Of a stretch of DNA of 38,188 nt, positions 30,694 through 38,188 are shown one piece after another. The notes beneath the pieces were generated by a model. That model made no database searches, was not told where the DNA came from, and saw only the letters and a program-made list of their open reading frames with translations. The number at the start of each line of letters is the position of its first letter. Within the stretch, counting starts at the first letter, position 1. This DNA comes from an uncultured Oscillospiraceae bacterium (GTDB lineage Bacteria > Bacillota > Clostridia > Oscillospirales > Oscillospiraceae), in contig CANQSJ010000022.1 in assembly GCA_947626495.1 (NCBI GenBank), forward strand, positions 1 through 38,188, given 5' to 3'. Both the position numbers and the translations under genes were made by a program.

Positions 30694-32430
30694 TTACTCC
30701 TTTCCCAGGGCCTCCGCCGCAGCGGCGCAGGCTTCGATCTTGGCCTGGCACTCCGCCCGCTCCTTTCCTCTCACGAGAATGTAGATCTTGATCTTGGGTT
30801 CGGTGCCGGAGGGCCGGATGATAAAGTTTGTGTCGCTCTCCAGTTCAAAATACAGGACATTGGACCCGGAAATGGGCGTACGGCCCACGGGGCCCAGGCC
30901 GGGCACGGAGACGGTGCCGTCCCGGTAATCCCGCATGCGGATCACCCGCTGGCCGGCGAACTGGGAGGGGGTGTTCTCCCGCAGGGAGGTCATCAGCGCG
31001 GCCATCCGCTCGGGGCCGTCCACGCCCTCCATGTAGATGTTCACGGTCTTCTCGGAGAAGAAGCCGTATTTGGCATAGAGCGCTTCCAGCGCGTCCAGCA
31101 GGGTCATGCCCTTCTGGTAGTAGTGGGCGGCCATCTCCGCGATCATCATGGAGGCGGTGACAGCGTCCTTGTCCCGGACGTAGTCGCCCATCATGTAGCC
31201 GTAGCTCTCCTCAAAGGCCAGCAGGTACTGCTCCCCAGAGCCCGCGGCGGCATAGTCGCTCAGCCGCTCGGCCATGAACTTGAAGCCGGTGAAGGTCTCG
31301 CCGAAGGCGACGCCGTTGGCCTCGCAGATGGTCTTTGTCATGGAGGTGGACACGATGGTGGACAGGATCACCGGCTTGGCGGGCATGGTGCCGGCGGCCT
31401 TCCGGGCGGTGATCACGTAATCGGCCAGCAGGGCGCCCATCTGGTTGCCGGTGATGGTGTGGTAATCCCCGTCCTTGCCACGGGCCATGACGCCCACCCG
31501 GTCGGAGTCGGGGTCGGTGCCGATGATCAGGTCGCTGCCCACCTTCCGGGCCAGATCCACCGCCAGATAGAAGCCCTCGGGATTCTCCGGGTTGGGGCTC
31601 TCCACTGTGGGGAAGTGGCCGTCGATGACCATTTGCTCCGGCACGGGGTGGATGTGCTTCAGCCCCAGACGCTTCAGCGCCTCAGGCACCAGGATGTGGC
31701 CGGCGCCGTGGAAGGGGGTGTAGACCACCTGGAAATCGTCCGCCACGGCCTTCACCGCCGCCGGATCGATGGCCTGGCCCAGCACGTTTTTCAGGAACAG
31801 CTCGTCCGTCTCCGCGCCCAGATACTCGATCAGGCCCTTTTCCACCGCCTCGTCGAAGTCCATGGACTTCACGCCGTTGAAGATGTCGATCTTGGCCATG
31901 TTGGCGGCCACCACCTCGGCGTGGTGGGGCGGCAGCTGGGCGCCGTCGGACCAGTAGACCTTATAGCCGTTGTAGGCTGTGGGGTTGTGGCTGGCGGTGA
32001 CGTTGATGCCCGCCGTGGCGCCGTAGTGCAGCACTGCGAAGCTCAGCTCCGGGGTGGGGCGCAGCGCGTCGAAGATGCGCACGTGGATGCCGTTGGCGGC
32101 GCAGACGCAGGCGGCCTCCCGGGAGAATTCCGGGCTGTTGATGCGGCAGTCGTAGGCGATGACCACGCCCTTGTGCCGGGCCTCGTCGCCTTCCTCCACG
32201 ATCAGAGAGGCGAAGGCCTGGGTGGCCCAGCGGACCACGTGGATGTTCATGCGGGCAAGGCCGGCTCCCATCACGCCCCGCAGACCGGCGGTGCCGAATT
32301 CCAGCGGACCGCGGAAGCGGCTTTTGATCTCGTCCTCGTCGCTGCGGATGGCGTCCAGCTCCCGCCACTCCTCGTCGGACAGGGCGGGGCTGTTCAGCCA
32401 GCGATCATATTCCTTCCTGTAATTGGTCAT
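30694..32430 (-). CDS. pgcA: phosphoglucomutase / phosphomannomutase family enzyme
   Basis: A 578-residue alpha-D-phosphohexomutase, most likely phosphoglucomutase (PgcA type), interconverting glucose-1- and glucose-6-phosphate for envelope sugar synthesis. The N-terminal EFGTAGLRGVMGAG is the family start motif, TASHNP carries the phosphoserine, GTDPDSDRVG binds the metal, the sugar-binding loop is in AFEESYGYM, and the phosphate-binding loop is RPSGTEPKIKIY. The length suits the bacterial long form. AAGGAG lies upstream of ATG. Its first 26 bases overlap the DUF2007 gene. Confidence 0.94.
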   Translation of the reverse strand: MTNYRKEYDRWLNSPALSDEEWRELDAIRSDEDEIKSRFRGPLEFGTAGLRGVMGAGLARMNIHVVRWATQAFASLIVEEGDEARHKGVVIAYDCRINSPEFSREAACVCAANGIHVRIFDALRPTPELSFAVLHYGATAGINVTASHNPTAYNGYKVYWSDGAQLPPHHAEVVAANMAKIDIFNGVKSMDFDEAVEKGLIEYLGAETDELFLKNVLGQAIDPAAVKAVADDFQVVYTPFHGAGHILVPEALKRLGLKHIHPVPEQMVIDGHFPTVESPNPENPEGFYLAVDLARKVGSDLIIGTDPDSDRVGVMARGKDGDYHTITGNQMGALLADYVITARKAAGTMPAKPVILSTIVSTSMTKTICEANGVAFGETFTGFKFMAERLSDYAAAGSGEQYLLAFEESYGYMMGDYVRDKDAVTASMMIAEMAAHYYQKGMTLLDALEALYAKYGFFSEKTVNIYMEGVDGPERMAALMTSLRENTPSQFAGQRVIRMRDYRDGTVSVPGLGPVGRTPISGSNVLYFELESDTNFIIRPSGTEPKIKIYILVRGKERAECQAKIEACAAAAEALGKE

Positions 32431-32719
32431 TTTCAGGCTCTCCTTTCAAAAGTTCCTGGGCGTCCGCCAGGAGGCTTTTTGGTACGAATATATCCACGCC
32501 GTTGCCGCTCATGCCCAGCATGACCTTGCCGAAGGCCCCATCGCCGGGATAGCGGATGGTGCTGGGGATGCCGTAAGCGGACAGCATGTTGCGCAGCATA
32601 TCCGAGGCCATGTCGATCTGCGACAGGTTGGTGAGAAAGGCCGGCTCCTCCGGTTCTCCGTCCGGGCCCTTGGGCCAGGCCTCATAATCTTTGCCATAGC
32701 GATGCAGTCCCCAGGACAT
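32405..32719 (-). CDS. DUF2007-like small protein
   Basis: A 104-residue protein. LSQIDMASDMLRNMLSAYGIPSTIRYPGDG followed by GVDIFVPKSLLADAQELL resembles DUF2007, a small alpha/beta domain proposed to act in signalling, but no function is known. AGGTGATC lies upstream of the ATG at 32719. It overlaps the start of pgcA by 26 bases in another frame, so translation is likely coupled. It sits between rlmH and pgcA in the minus-strand unit. Confidence 0.72.
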   Translation of the reverse strand: MSWGLHRYGKDYEAWPKGPDGEPEEPAFLTNLSQIDMASDMLRNMLSAYGIPSTIRYPGDGAFGKVMLGMSGNGVDIFVPKSLLADAQELLKGEPENDQLQEGI

Positions 32720-32749
32720 TGCAGGATCACCTCATAATCAGAATGACAT

Positions 32750-33175
32750 TCATTTGTGATATTTTGTTCCCGCGAGGATGGAAAATGCCCGGTAGATCTG
32801 TTCCAGGACCATCACCCGGGCCAGATGGTGGGGAAAGGTCATGTCCGACATGGACAGGGAGAAGTCCGCCGCGGCCTTCGCCGCCGGCGGCAGCCCCTCC
32901 GAGCCGCCGATGAGAAAACAGATGTGACTGCGGCCCTGATTGGCCTGTTTTTCCAAAAGCGCCGCCAGACCGGGACTGGAGAGCTTCCGGCCCTCCACGC
33001 ACAGGGCGATCACGTAGGCCCCCTTGGGGACGCGGCTGAGGATATCTCCGTCCTCGGCCAGCTCGATGACCTCCGGCTTGCAGAAGGCGCCCAGCCGCTT
33101 GACGTATTCCCGGCAGGCGTCGGCGTAATAGGGCTCCTTCAGCCGGCCCAGGCAGAGGACGCTCACCCGGAGCAT
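32750..33175 (-). CDS. rlmH: 23S rRNA (pseudouridine1915-N3)-methyltransferase
   Basis: RlmH (SPOUT family) methylates pseudouridine 1915 in helix 69 of 23S rRNA after ribosome assembly. The 141-residue protein has VSVLCLGRLKEPYYADAC at the start, the SAM-binding FLIGGSEGL loop, and the conserved C-terminus MTFPHHLARVMVLEQIYRAFSI ending in KYHK. ATG 33175 lies inside the end of walJ (13-base overlap), so they are coupled. Longer upstream frames are out of context. Confidence 0.96.
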   Translation of the reverse strand: MLRVSVLCLGRLKEPYYADACREYVKRLGAFCKPEVIELAEDGDILSRVPKGAYVIALCVEGRKLSSPGLAALLEKQANQGRSHICFLIGGSEGLPPAAKAAADFSLSMSDMTFPHHLARVMVLEQIYRAFSILAGTKYHK

Positions 33176-33942
33176 GCCGTCACCTCCACTTCCAGGCGGC
33201 CCAGCTCCGGCGCCACATACAGCTCCGTCCGGGTGCCCTCCAGGCCGCGGACCACCGTCCGGCGGGCGAGGGAGGGGACGTTGTTGTTTTTGGAGATGTG
33301 GCCCAGCACGATCCGGCCGGTGCCCTGATGGGCCAGCACTGCCGCCAGCCAGGTGCACTCGGCGTTGGACAGATGCCCCCTGTCGGAGAGGATGCGCCGT
33401 TTCAGATAGGCGGGATAGGGGCCCGCGCGCAGCATGGCCTCGTCGTGGTTGGCCTCGATGAGAGCCGCGTCCGCCCCGGTGAAGTAGCGGAGCATCAGCG
33501 GCGTGACGCAGCCGGTGTCGGTGGCCGTGACCAGCGCCGCGCCGTCCGCCTCGATGCGGTAGCCCACGCTCTGGGCTGTGTCATGGCAGGTGGGGAAAGC
33601 CGTCACGGTCATGCAGCCCAGGGAGACCGGCTGCTCCGGCTCGATGTCCCGTATATATGGGCCGACCCCCGGGAGAGACCGGCGCAGAGCGCCCGCCACT
33701 GTCCCGGGGGCATAGACTGGCAGGGGATACCGCTTGAGAAAAACAGGGAGCCCCGAGACATGGTCCGCATGTTCGTGGGTGATGAAGACGCCGTCCAGTC
33801 CGGCGGGAGCCACGCCCGCCGCCGCCAGCGCGTCGCCCATGCGCCGGGCGGAGATGCCGGCGTCCAGCAGGATGGCCCGCCCGCCGCCCCGGACCAGGGC
33901 ACAGTTGCCCGTGGAGCCGCTGGCGAAAACGGTCAGGCGCAT
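33163..33942 (-). CDS. walJ: MBL-fold metallohydrolase, WalJ/YycJ-like
   Basis: A 259-residue metallo-beta-lactamase-fold protein like WalJ/YycJ, a conserved Firmicutes protein with proposed nuclease activity linked to cell division or wall homeostasis. It begins MRLTVFASGSTGNCALV, has the metal motif THEHADHVSG, then AFPTCHDTAQSVGYRI, ATDTGCVTPLML, ANHDEAMLRAGPYPAYLKRR, and GHLSNAEC. The usual partners walR and walK are not adjacent. Start ATG 33942 is directly after the murA stop (1-base gap), and the end overlaps rlmH. Confidence 0.9.
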   Translation of the reverse strand: MRLTVFASGSTGNCALVRGGGRAILLDAGISARRMGDALAAAGVAPAGLDGVFITHEHADHVSGLPVFLKRYPLPVYAPGTVAGALRRSLPGVGPYIRDIEPEQPVSLGCMTVTAFPTCHDTAQSVGYRIEADGAALVTATDTGCVTPLMLRYFTGADAALIEANHDEAMLRAGPYPAYLKRRILSDRGHLSNAECTWLAAVLAHQGTGRIVLGHISKNNNVPSLARRTVVRGLEGTRTELYVAPELGRLEVEVTACSG

Positions 33943-33943
33943 G

Positions 33944-35263
33944 TCAGCCGGCGATGTGGGGGCGGGAGGAGGAATTGTCCGTCTCGTCCGGCTCATCCAC
34001 ACAGGTGATATCCGCGCCCAGGGCACGGAATTTTCCCACCAGGTTCTGGTAGCCCCGCTCGATGTAGCGGATGTCCTCCACGGTGGTGACGCCCCGGGCC
34101 GCCAGACCCGCGATCACGGCGGCGGCGCCGGCCCGCAGGTCGCAGGCCTTCACCACGGCGCCGCTGAGATGGTCCACGCCCTGGATAAAGGCGGACTGGT
34201 CCTCCACCTGGATATCGGCGCCCATTTTTTTCAGCTCGCCCACGTATTTGAACCGGCCGCTGCTCCACACGCCCTCCGTCACCACGCTCACGCCGGGGGC
34301 GCAGCAGAGCACCGCCGTCATCTGCGGGTGCATGTCGGTGGGGAAGCCGGGATAGGGCATGGTCTTCAGATTGGCCCGGTGGAGGGGACCCTCCCGGCGG
34401 ACCAGAACATAATCGTCGCCCTCCTCGATCTCCACGCCCATCTCCCGCAGCTTGCTGGAGATGCACTCCAGGTGCTTGGGGATCACATTGGACACCCGGA
34501 TGGCGCCGCCGGCGGCGGCCACCGCCGCCATGTAGGTGCCGGCCTCAATCTGGTCGGGGATGAGGGTGTAGGAGCCGCCGTGCAGCTGCTTTACGCCCCG
34601 GATCTTGATCACATCGGTGCCCGCGCCGCGCACGTCCGCGCCCATGGAGTTGAGGAAGTTGGCCAGGTCCACGATGTGGGGTTCCCGGGCCACGTTCTCG
34701 ATCACCGTGCGCCCCTCGGCGGTGGCGGCAGCGATCATGATGTTGATGGTGGCGCCCACGGAGACCTTATCCAGGTACACGGTGGTGCCCTTCAGACGGC
34801 CGTTTTTGGCGGTGGCGCGGATGAAGCCGCCGTTCACTTCCATGTCCGCGCCCAGGGCCGTCAGGCCCTTGATATGCTGGTCAATGGGACGCTCGCCGAA
34901 ATTGCAGCCGCCGGGCATGGTGCTCCGGGCCCGGCCGAACCGGCCCAGCATGGCGCCGATCAGGTAATAGCTGGCCCGGATCTTCCGGGTCAGGGCCCAC
35001 ATCTGCTTGGGCAGAACGTCCATCTGCACGTTGGTGCAGTCCAGCTCCACGGTGGAGCGGTTGATCATGTTCACCTTCGCGCCCAGATAGGTGAGGATGT
35101 GCAGGAGCGTGTCGGTGTCGCTTATCGCAGGAAGATTTTCCAGGCGGCATACGCCGCGGACCATGAGGGCCGCCGGGATGATGGCCACCGCCGCGTTTTT
35201 CGCGCCGGAGATGTCCACCTCGCCCCGGAGGGGCTTTCCGCCCTGAATCACATACTTTTCCAT
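33944..35263 (-). CDS. murA: UDP-N-acetylglucosamine 1-carboxyvinyltransferase
   Basis: MurA makes the first committed step of peptidoglycan synthesis, adding enolpyruvate to UDP-GlcNAc. The 439-residue protein has the catalytic K22-N23 in SGAKNAAVA, the active loop with cysteine 120 (MPGGCNFGERPID), the fosfomycin target, and FPTDMHPQMTA near the C-terminal domain. Start ATG 35263 has GGGAG about 5 bases upstream; an upstream in-frame TTG (35275) lacks one. It leads the minus-strand unit murA-walJ-rlmH-DUF2007-pgcA-DUF1002. Confidence 0.96.
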   Translation of the reverse strand: MEKYVIQGGKPLRGEVDISGAKNAAVAIIPAALMVRGVCRLENLPAISDTDTLLHILTYLGAKVNMINRSTVELDCTNVQMDVLPKQMWALTRKIRASYYLIGAMLGRFGRARSTMPGGCNFGERPIDQHIKGLTALGADMEVNGGFIRATAKNGRLKGTTVYLDKVSVGATINIMIAAATAEGRTVIENVAREPHIVDLANFLNSMGADVRGAGTDVIKIRGVKQLHGGSYTLIPDQIEAGTYMAAVAAAGGAIRVSNVIPKHLECISSKLREMGVEIEEGDDYVLVRREGPLHRANLKTMPYPGFPTDMHPQMTAVLCCAPGVSVVTEGVWSSGRFKYVGELKKMGADIQVEDQSAFIQGVDHLSGAVVKACDLRAGAAAVIAGLAARGVTTVEDIRYIERGYQNLVGKFRALGADITCVDEPDETDNSSSRPHIAG

Positions 35264-35339
35264 AAGAGCTCCCAATGATATGTATTATAACGGTGGGCCG
35301 ACCGCCGGCCCGATGGGGTTGCATGGCAAAGTTATCGGT

Positions 35340-35368
35340 ATTTTACCATATCCGCACGGAAAAATCAA
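35340..35368 (-). promoter_or_regulatory. promoter of the murA unit
   Basis: On the minus strand TTGATT (35363-35368), 17 bases ending TGG, TAAAAT (35340-35345): an extended -10 promoter. It overlaps the stop codon of the upstream Nudix gene. A GGGCCG/CGGCCC stem in the 70-base leader lies at about 35296-35312. Confidence 0.65.
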
Positions 35369-35904
35369 TTCCCGGCGAGAAGCCCGGCCGCCCGCAGCGC
35401 GCCGATCACGGTTTTGGCATCATGGATCTCGTCCCGCCGGGCCATGGCGGTCAATTCTGCCAGGTCCATCCACTCCACGTCCAGAAACTCGTTGGGGTCC
35501 GGATGGGCCGCGCCCTGGCGCAGATCCGTGGCCAGATAGAGGTACAGCTTTTCCGTCGAGATGCCGGGGGAGACATAGATGTGACCCATATCCCGCCAGA
35601 CGGCCGCCTCCAGGCCGGTCTCCTCGCTCAGCTCCCGCCGGGCCGCCGGAAGGGGATCCTCCCCCTTCTCCAGCTTTCCCGCCGGCAGCTCCAGGAGCGT
35701 CCGGCCGAAGGGGTAGCGGTACTGGCGCACCACGGCCACCCGGCCCGCCTGATCCACCGCGGCCACGCATACCCCGCCGGGATGGTGGACCACCTCCCGG
35801 ACGGTGTGGGCGCCGTTGGTCAGCTCCACCATGTCCTCCGTCAGCTCCACCACCACGCCCTGGTACGAGCTGATCCGGCGGATGGGCTTTTCCACGTATT
35901 CCAA
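35365..35904 (-). CDS. Nudix hydrolase, ADP-ribose pyrophosphatase type
   Basis: A 179-residue Nudix protein like NudF/ADP-ribose pyrophosphatase, cleaving ADP-ribose or similar nucleotide sugars. The Nudix box starts at GKLEKGEDP and continues with ARRELSEETGLEA; the upstream VAVVRQYRYPFGRTLLELPAG and the downstream IYVSPGISTEKLYLY are typical of the ADPRase group. No ATG is available; the TTG at 35904 fits best because the purine run GAGAGGGGG lies upstream. An alternative TTG at 35925 has no site. It is read from its own promoter (35974-36002). Confidence 0.9.
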   Translation of the reverse strand: MEYVEKPIRRISSYQGVVVELTEDMVELTNGAHTVREVVHHPGGVCVAAVDQAGRVAVVRQYRYPFGRTLLELPAGKLEKGEDPLPAARRELSEETGLEAAVWRDMGHIYVSPGISTEKLYLYLATDLRQGAAHPDPNEFLDVEWMDLAELTAMARRDEIHDAKTVIGALRAAGLLAGN

Positions 35905-35973
35905 AACCCTTATGCCCCCTCTCAAAACCTGGATAAAACGGGAAACAGGTTACATAATACCAGTTCGTTCCCC

Positions 35974-36002
35974 AGTATACCACGTTCCTGTACAAATTAC
36001 CA
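35974..36002 (-). promoter_or_regulatory. promoter of the Nudix gene
   Basis: On the minus strand TGGTAA (35997-36002), 17 bases, and the extended -10 TGGTATACT ending at 35974. The -35 is weak; the TG extension may compensate. Confidence 0.55.
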
Positions 36003-36037
36003 CATTTTTATTCTATGCTTTGCCACTTTCTTTGCAT

Positions 36038-36043
36038 TATAAT
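36038..36043 (+). promoter_or_regulatory. -10 element for the MecA-like gene
   Basis: TATAAT lies about 40 bases upstream of the ATG at 36084. No good -35 is seen at the usual distance (the best is ATGCTT at 17 bases). Confidence 0.45.
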
Positions 36044-36083
36044 CAGGATGAGGATCTTTTGTGCGCGGGAGGGCATACATATC

Positions 36084-36554
36084 ATGAAAACGGTACAGGC
36101 CACGGACACGGCGGTGTCCATCTGGATCAGCCGGGAGGCGGCGCCCACGGGGGAGCAGATGCTCTTGCTGGTGCGGCAGGCGCTGATGGAGCGGGGGCTG
36201 GCGCCCTGGTCGGAGACGGAGGCGGAGTGCTTCACCGCCGGGGAGGATACGCTGGTGATCGCCCGGCCGGGCCATGGCCGCCGGCAGGGGTTCTATTTTG
36301 CGGATCTGGAGGACCTGCTGGCCGGGGCGCAGGGCTGCGCCGACGGGTCCGGCAGCCTGTATGCGTTGGAGGAGGGGTATCTGCTCGTCCTGGCGCCGGA
36401 GGCGGCAGGACCGGCCCTGTATGAGTACGGCGAGGCCCGCTCCATGGGGCCGGATTGGGAGCTCCATGCCCGGGAACAGGGCATGGGTCTGATCCGGGAG
36501 GACGCCGCGGCCGTCCTGCGCCGCGTTTTTTCCCGGGGGGAGAGCGGTCTGTAA
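36084..36554 (+). CDS. MecA-like adaptor protein, short form
   Basis: A 156-residue protein that resembles the C-terminal half of MecA, the adaptor that delivers substrates to the ClpC unfoldase. The matching stretch is FYFADLEDLLAGAQG, SGSLYALEEGYLLVL, LYEYGEARSM, and HAREQGMGLIREDAAAVLRRVF. The N-terminal part is short (about 65 residues) and poorly similar to the MecA substrate-binding domain. Full MecA is about 220 residues, so this may be a shortened or specialised adaptor. GGAGGG lies about 11 bases before ATG. This identification is moderate; a novel protein with a MecA-like C-domain is also possible. Confidence 0.55.
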   Translation: MKTVQATDTAVSIWISREAAPTGEQMLLLVRQALMERGLAPWSETEAECFTAGEDTLVIARPGHGRRQGFYFADLEDLLAGAQGCADGSGSLYALEEGYLLVLAPEAAGPALYEYGEARSMGPDWELHAREQGMGLIREDAAAVLRRVFSRGESGL

Positions 36555-36582
36555 ACTTTTTTCAAACACTGTCCCGAACCGT

Positions 36583-36611
36583 TTGCCAAAACGGCGGGAT
36601 TACGGTATAAT
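36583..36611 (+). promoter_or_regulatory. promoter of the smpB operon
   Basis: TTGCCA (36583-36588), exactly 17 bases, TATAAT (36606-36611). Predicted start is about 36618, 42 bases before smpB. Confidence 0.82.
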
Positions 36612-36659
36612 ACATCTGGAAAACGACGCGCGCCCGCAGACCGGAGGAGGTGGACCGTC

Positions 36660-37130
36660 ATGCCGGTGAAGGGAAAGGGCACAAAGACCATCGCGGACAA
36701 CCGCAAGGCCCGGCACGACTATTTCATCCTGGACCGGTTTGAGGCGGGCATCGAACTGACCGGCACGGAGGTAAAATCCGTCCGGGCGGGGACGCTGAAT
36801 CTGAAGGACTGCTACGCCCGGGTGAAAAACGGCGAGCTCTGGGTGAAGGGGATGCACATCAGCCCCTACAAGCAGGGCAGCTACTTCAACGCCGACCCGG
36901 ATCGGGACCGGCGGCTGCTGATGCACCGGCGGGAGATCGTCCGCCTGGGGGCGAAGGTGCAGCAGGAGGGACTGGCCCTTGTGCCGCTGAGCCTGTACTT
37001 CAAGGACAGCCTGGTAAAGGTGGAGTTGGGCCTGTGCAAGGGCAAGAAGCTCTACGACAAGCGCTCCGACGCGGCGGAAAAGAGCGCCAAACGCGAAATG
37101 GACCGAAAATTCAAGGAGGCTAACGCATGA
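36660..37130 (+). CDS. smpB: tmRNA-binding protein SmpB
   Basis: SmpB binds the tRNA-like end of tmRNA and carries it into stalled ribosomes. The 156-residue protein begins with a basic stretch, then [50 protein letters not shown] and [11 protein letters not shown], with the basic C-terminal tail [29 protein letters not shown] lies before ATG. It overlaps the cyclophilin gene by four bases (ATGA). The tmRNA gene is 700 bases downstream. Confidence 0.97.
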   Translation: MPVKGKGTKTIADNRKARHDYFILDRFEAGIELTGTEVKSVRAGTLNLKDCYARVKNGELWVKGMHISPYKQGSYFNADPDRDRRLLMHRREIVRLGAKVQQEGLALVPLSLYFKDSLVKVELGLCKGKKLYDKRSDAAEKSAKREMDRKFKEANA

Positions 37131-37645
37131 AAAATCCCATCGTGACCATCCGGATGCATGACGGCGGCGTCATCAAGGCGGAGCTGTATCCCGAGATCGC
37201 GCCCAATACGGTGAACAACTTCATCTCCCTCGTCCAGAAGGGTTTTTATAACGACCTGATCTTCCACCGGGTCATCCCCGGCTTCATGATCCAGGGCGGC
37301 TGCCCCAAGGGCAACGGCACCGGCGGCCCGGGCTATTCCATCCCCGGCGAGTTTGCCGCCAACGGCTATACCAACGATCTGCGCCACACCCGGGGCGTGC
37401 TGAGCATGGCCCGGGCCATGGACCCGGACAGCGCCGGCAGCCAGTTTTTCATCATGCACGAGGACGCGCCCCATCTGGACGGCCAGTACGCCGCCTTCGG
37501 CCAGGTGCTGGAGGGTATGGATGTGGTGGACAAAATCGCCAACACCAAGACCGGCTGGGGCGACAAGCCCCTGACCCCCCAGGTGATGCAGAAGGTCACC
37601 GTGGACACCTTCGGCCAGGATTATCCTCCTCCGAAAAAGGCTTGA
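37127..37645 (+). CDS. cyclophilin-type peptidyl-prolyl cis-trans isomerase
   Basis: A 172-residue single-domain cytoplasmic cyclophilin with no signal peptide, speeding proline isomerisation in folding proteins. The catalytic region is [13 protein letters not shown] (arginine and phenylalanine of the active site), and [24 protein letters not shown] includes the conserved hydrophobic pocket. Start is coupled to smpB by the ATGA overlap. It is followed by an intergenic region with strong hairpins and ssrA; no standard terminator is visible. Confidence 0.95.
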   Translation: MKNPIVTIRMHDGGVIKAELYPEIAPNTVNNFISLVQKGFYNDLIFHRVIPGFMIQGGCPKGNGTGGPGYSIPGEFAANGYTNDLRHTRGVLSMARAMDPDSAGSQFFIMHEDAPHLDGQYAAFGQVLEGMDVVDKIANTKTGWGDKPLTPQVMQKVTVDTFGQDYPPPKKA

Positions 37646-37724
37646 AGTTTAGTTTAATCTGTTCGTTCTCACAATATGCTCCGGGGAACAAATCGACGCT
37701 TCCGCCCCGAAAAGGGCCTCCGAG

Positions 37725-37821
37725 CGAACCATGCAAAGCTGTTCGCGAGGGGAGAGGAGGAGCCGCGGAGTATCCGGGATATGGCGCTTGCGCCATATCC
37801 CGGCCTACGGAGCGTACTCCG
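37725..37821 (+). other. nested hairpins upstream of ssrA
   Basis: A perfect 14-pair stem, CCGGGATATGGCGC (37774-37787) with GCGCCATATCCCGG (37790-37803) and a TT loop, is enclosed by CGGAGTA (37766-37772) and TACTCCG (37815-37821). A preceding imperfect stem lies near 37725-37757 (GAGCGAAC with GTTCGCGAG). No T run follows. It could be a transcription stop, a processing signal or a repeat element; which is not known. Confidence 0.65.
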
Positions 37822-37825
37822 ACGA

Positions 37826-38188
37826 GGGGCTGCAATGGTTTCGACGGGGGCGTGGGGGCGGAATAAGCGGGCGGATGACCCGGACATCCTTAAAACTGGG
37901 AACCTTTCAAAGTAACTGAGAACGACAACACCGTTCTGGCCGCCGCTTAAGGCAGGCCCGTCCAGCCCGGGAGCGCTGCGGCCCGGGGCCTGGGCGTCGA
38001 CTAGCAGCGTCCGTGCGTGCGCAAAGCTTTGAGCGCACCATGCATCATGAAGCTACCTGACCCGTATCGCGTGACGGCTTGCGCCGGGAAGGGGAAGAGC
38101 GCCTCGAGCGCAAAATAACCGCCTGCGCCCGGAGAAAGTTCCGCTGAAGTGCTTTCGGACAGGGGTTCGATTCCCCTCAGCTCCACCA
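37826..38188 (+). ncRNA. ssrA: transfer-messenger RNA (tmRNA)
   Basis: A 363-base one-piece tmRNA with encoded CCA. The 5' strand GGGGCTG (37826-37832) pairs with CAGCTCC (38178-38184), including the G-U pair used for alanine charging. GGTTTCGACGGG follows the 5' end, and the T arm is AGGGGTTCGATTCCCCT. The likely tag frame is 37918-37950, Glu-Asn-Asp-Asn-Thr-Val-Leu-Ala-Ala-Ala then TAA, following AAAGTAACT; the resume codon is an inference. The tag ends LAAA-like, which suits recognition by ClpXP. All open frames crossing this region are shadows. Confidence 0.96.

Noticed and set aside
37642-38186. Several short open frames at the right end
   Set aside because: They lie in the nested hairpins and the tmRNA gene and have no coding support.

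Overview
The window looks like the chromosome of a GC-rich, spore-forming, anaerobic Clostridia species, probably of the Oscillospiraceae / Flavonifractor-Oscillibacter type. This rests on spoIIR and a YtvI-like sporulation membrane protein, an NAD-linked [FeFe]-hydrogenase trio, oxygen-independent HemZ, DUF1002, DUF362 and YcdB/SLH-type proteins, frequent TTG starts, and Gram-positive promoters and Shine-Dalgarno sequences. The genus is an inference from gene content. Most of the window is core housekeeping DNA.
Layout. Positions 1-2030 (minus) hold a truncated tRNA-Gly, a YtvI/AI-2E family permease and spoIIR. Positions 2071-2900 hold a palindromic repeat and a small AT-rich island (GNAT acetyltransferase plus a gene remnant). 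Positions 2901-5260 hold ispE and apgM, preceded by three exact-period 77-bp repeats. Positions 5280-7900 hold a DUF1622 membrane protein, a GNAT-Nudix fusion and the L10-leader/rplJ/rplL operon. Positions 7923-10470 hold a third repeat locus and a secreted YcdB/SLH protein. Positions 10473-16400 hold an HxlR regulator divergent from a flavin reductase, a DUF362 protein, an FAD oxidoreductase, hemZ and a nucleoside kinase. Position 16469 starts a stand-alone sugar-ABC ATPase gene (minus).
Positions 17941-21100 hold rpmH-rnpA-yidD-yidC-jag, the classic origin-proximal cluster, but without dnaA beside it. Then come an MBOAT/AlgX-like O-acetylation pair, an M32 carboxypeptidase, and hydC-hydB-hydA, which encode a probable electron-bifurcating hydrogenase, behind a promoter embedded in a large palindrome. 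Positions 29773-35368 (minus) form a long unit murA-walJ-rlmH-DUF2007-pgcA-DUF1002. The right end carries a Nudix hydrolase, a MecA-like protein, and smpB-cyclophilin-ssrA, so the protein and RNA of trans-translation sit together. The tmRNA ends exactly at the last base.
The most interesting non-gene signal is the palindromic repeat family at 2071-2190, 5018-5259 and 7923-8008. Each unit folds into a nested hairpin capped by GCAA plus a second hairpin. One base pair covaries between loci. All three loci sit directly upstream of a gene in the same relative orientation, with an extended -10-like sequence (TGGTAAAAT or TGGTATAAT) facing that gene. Other points worth checking are the palindrome at the hyd promoter, a hairpin over the spoIIR ribosome binding site, the missing canonical start of the YtvI-like gene, and the AT-rich island.
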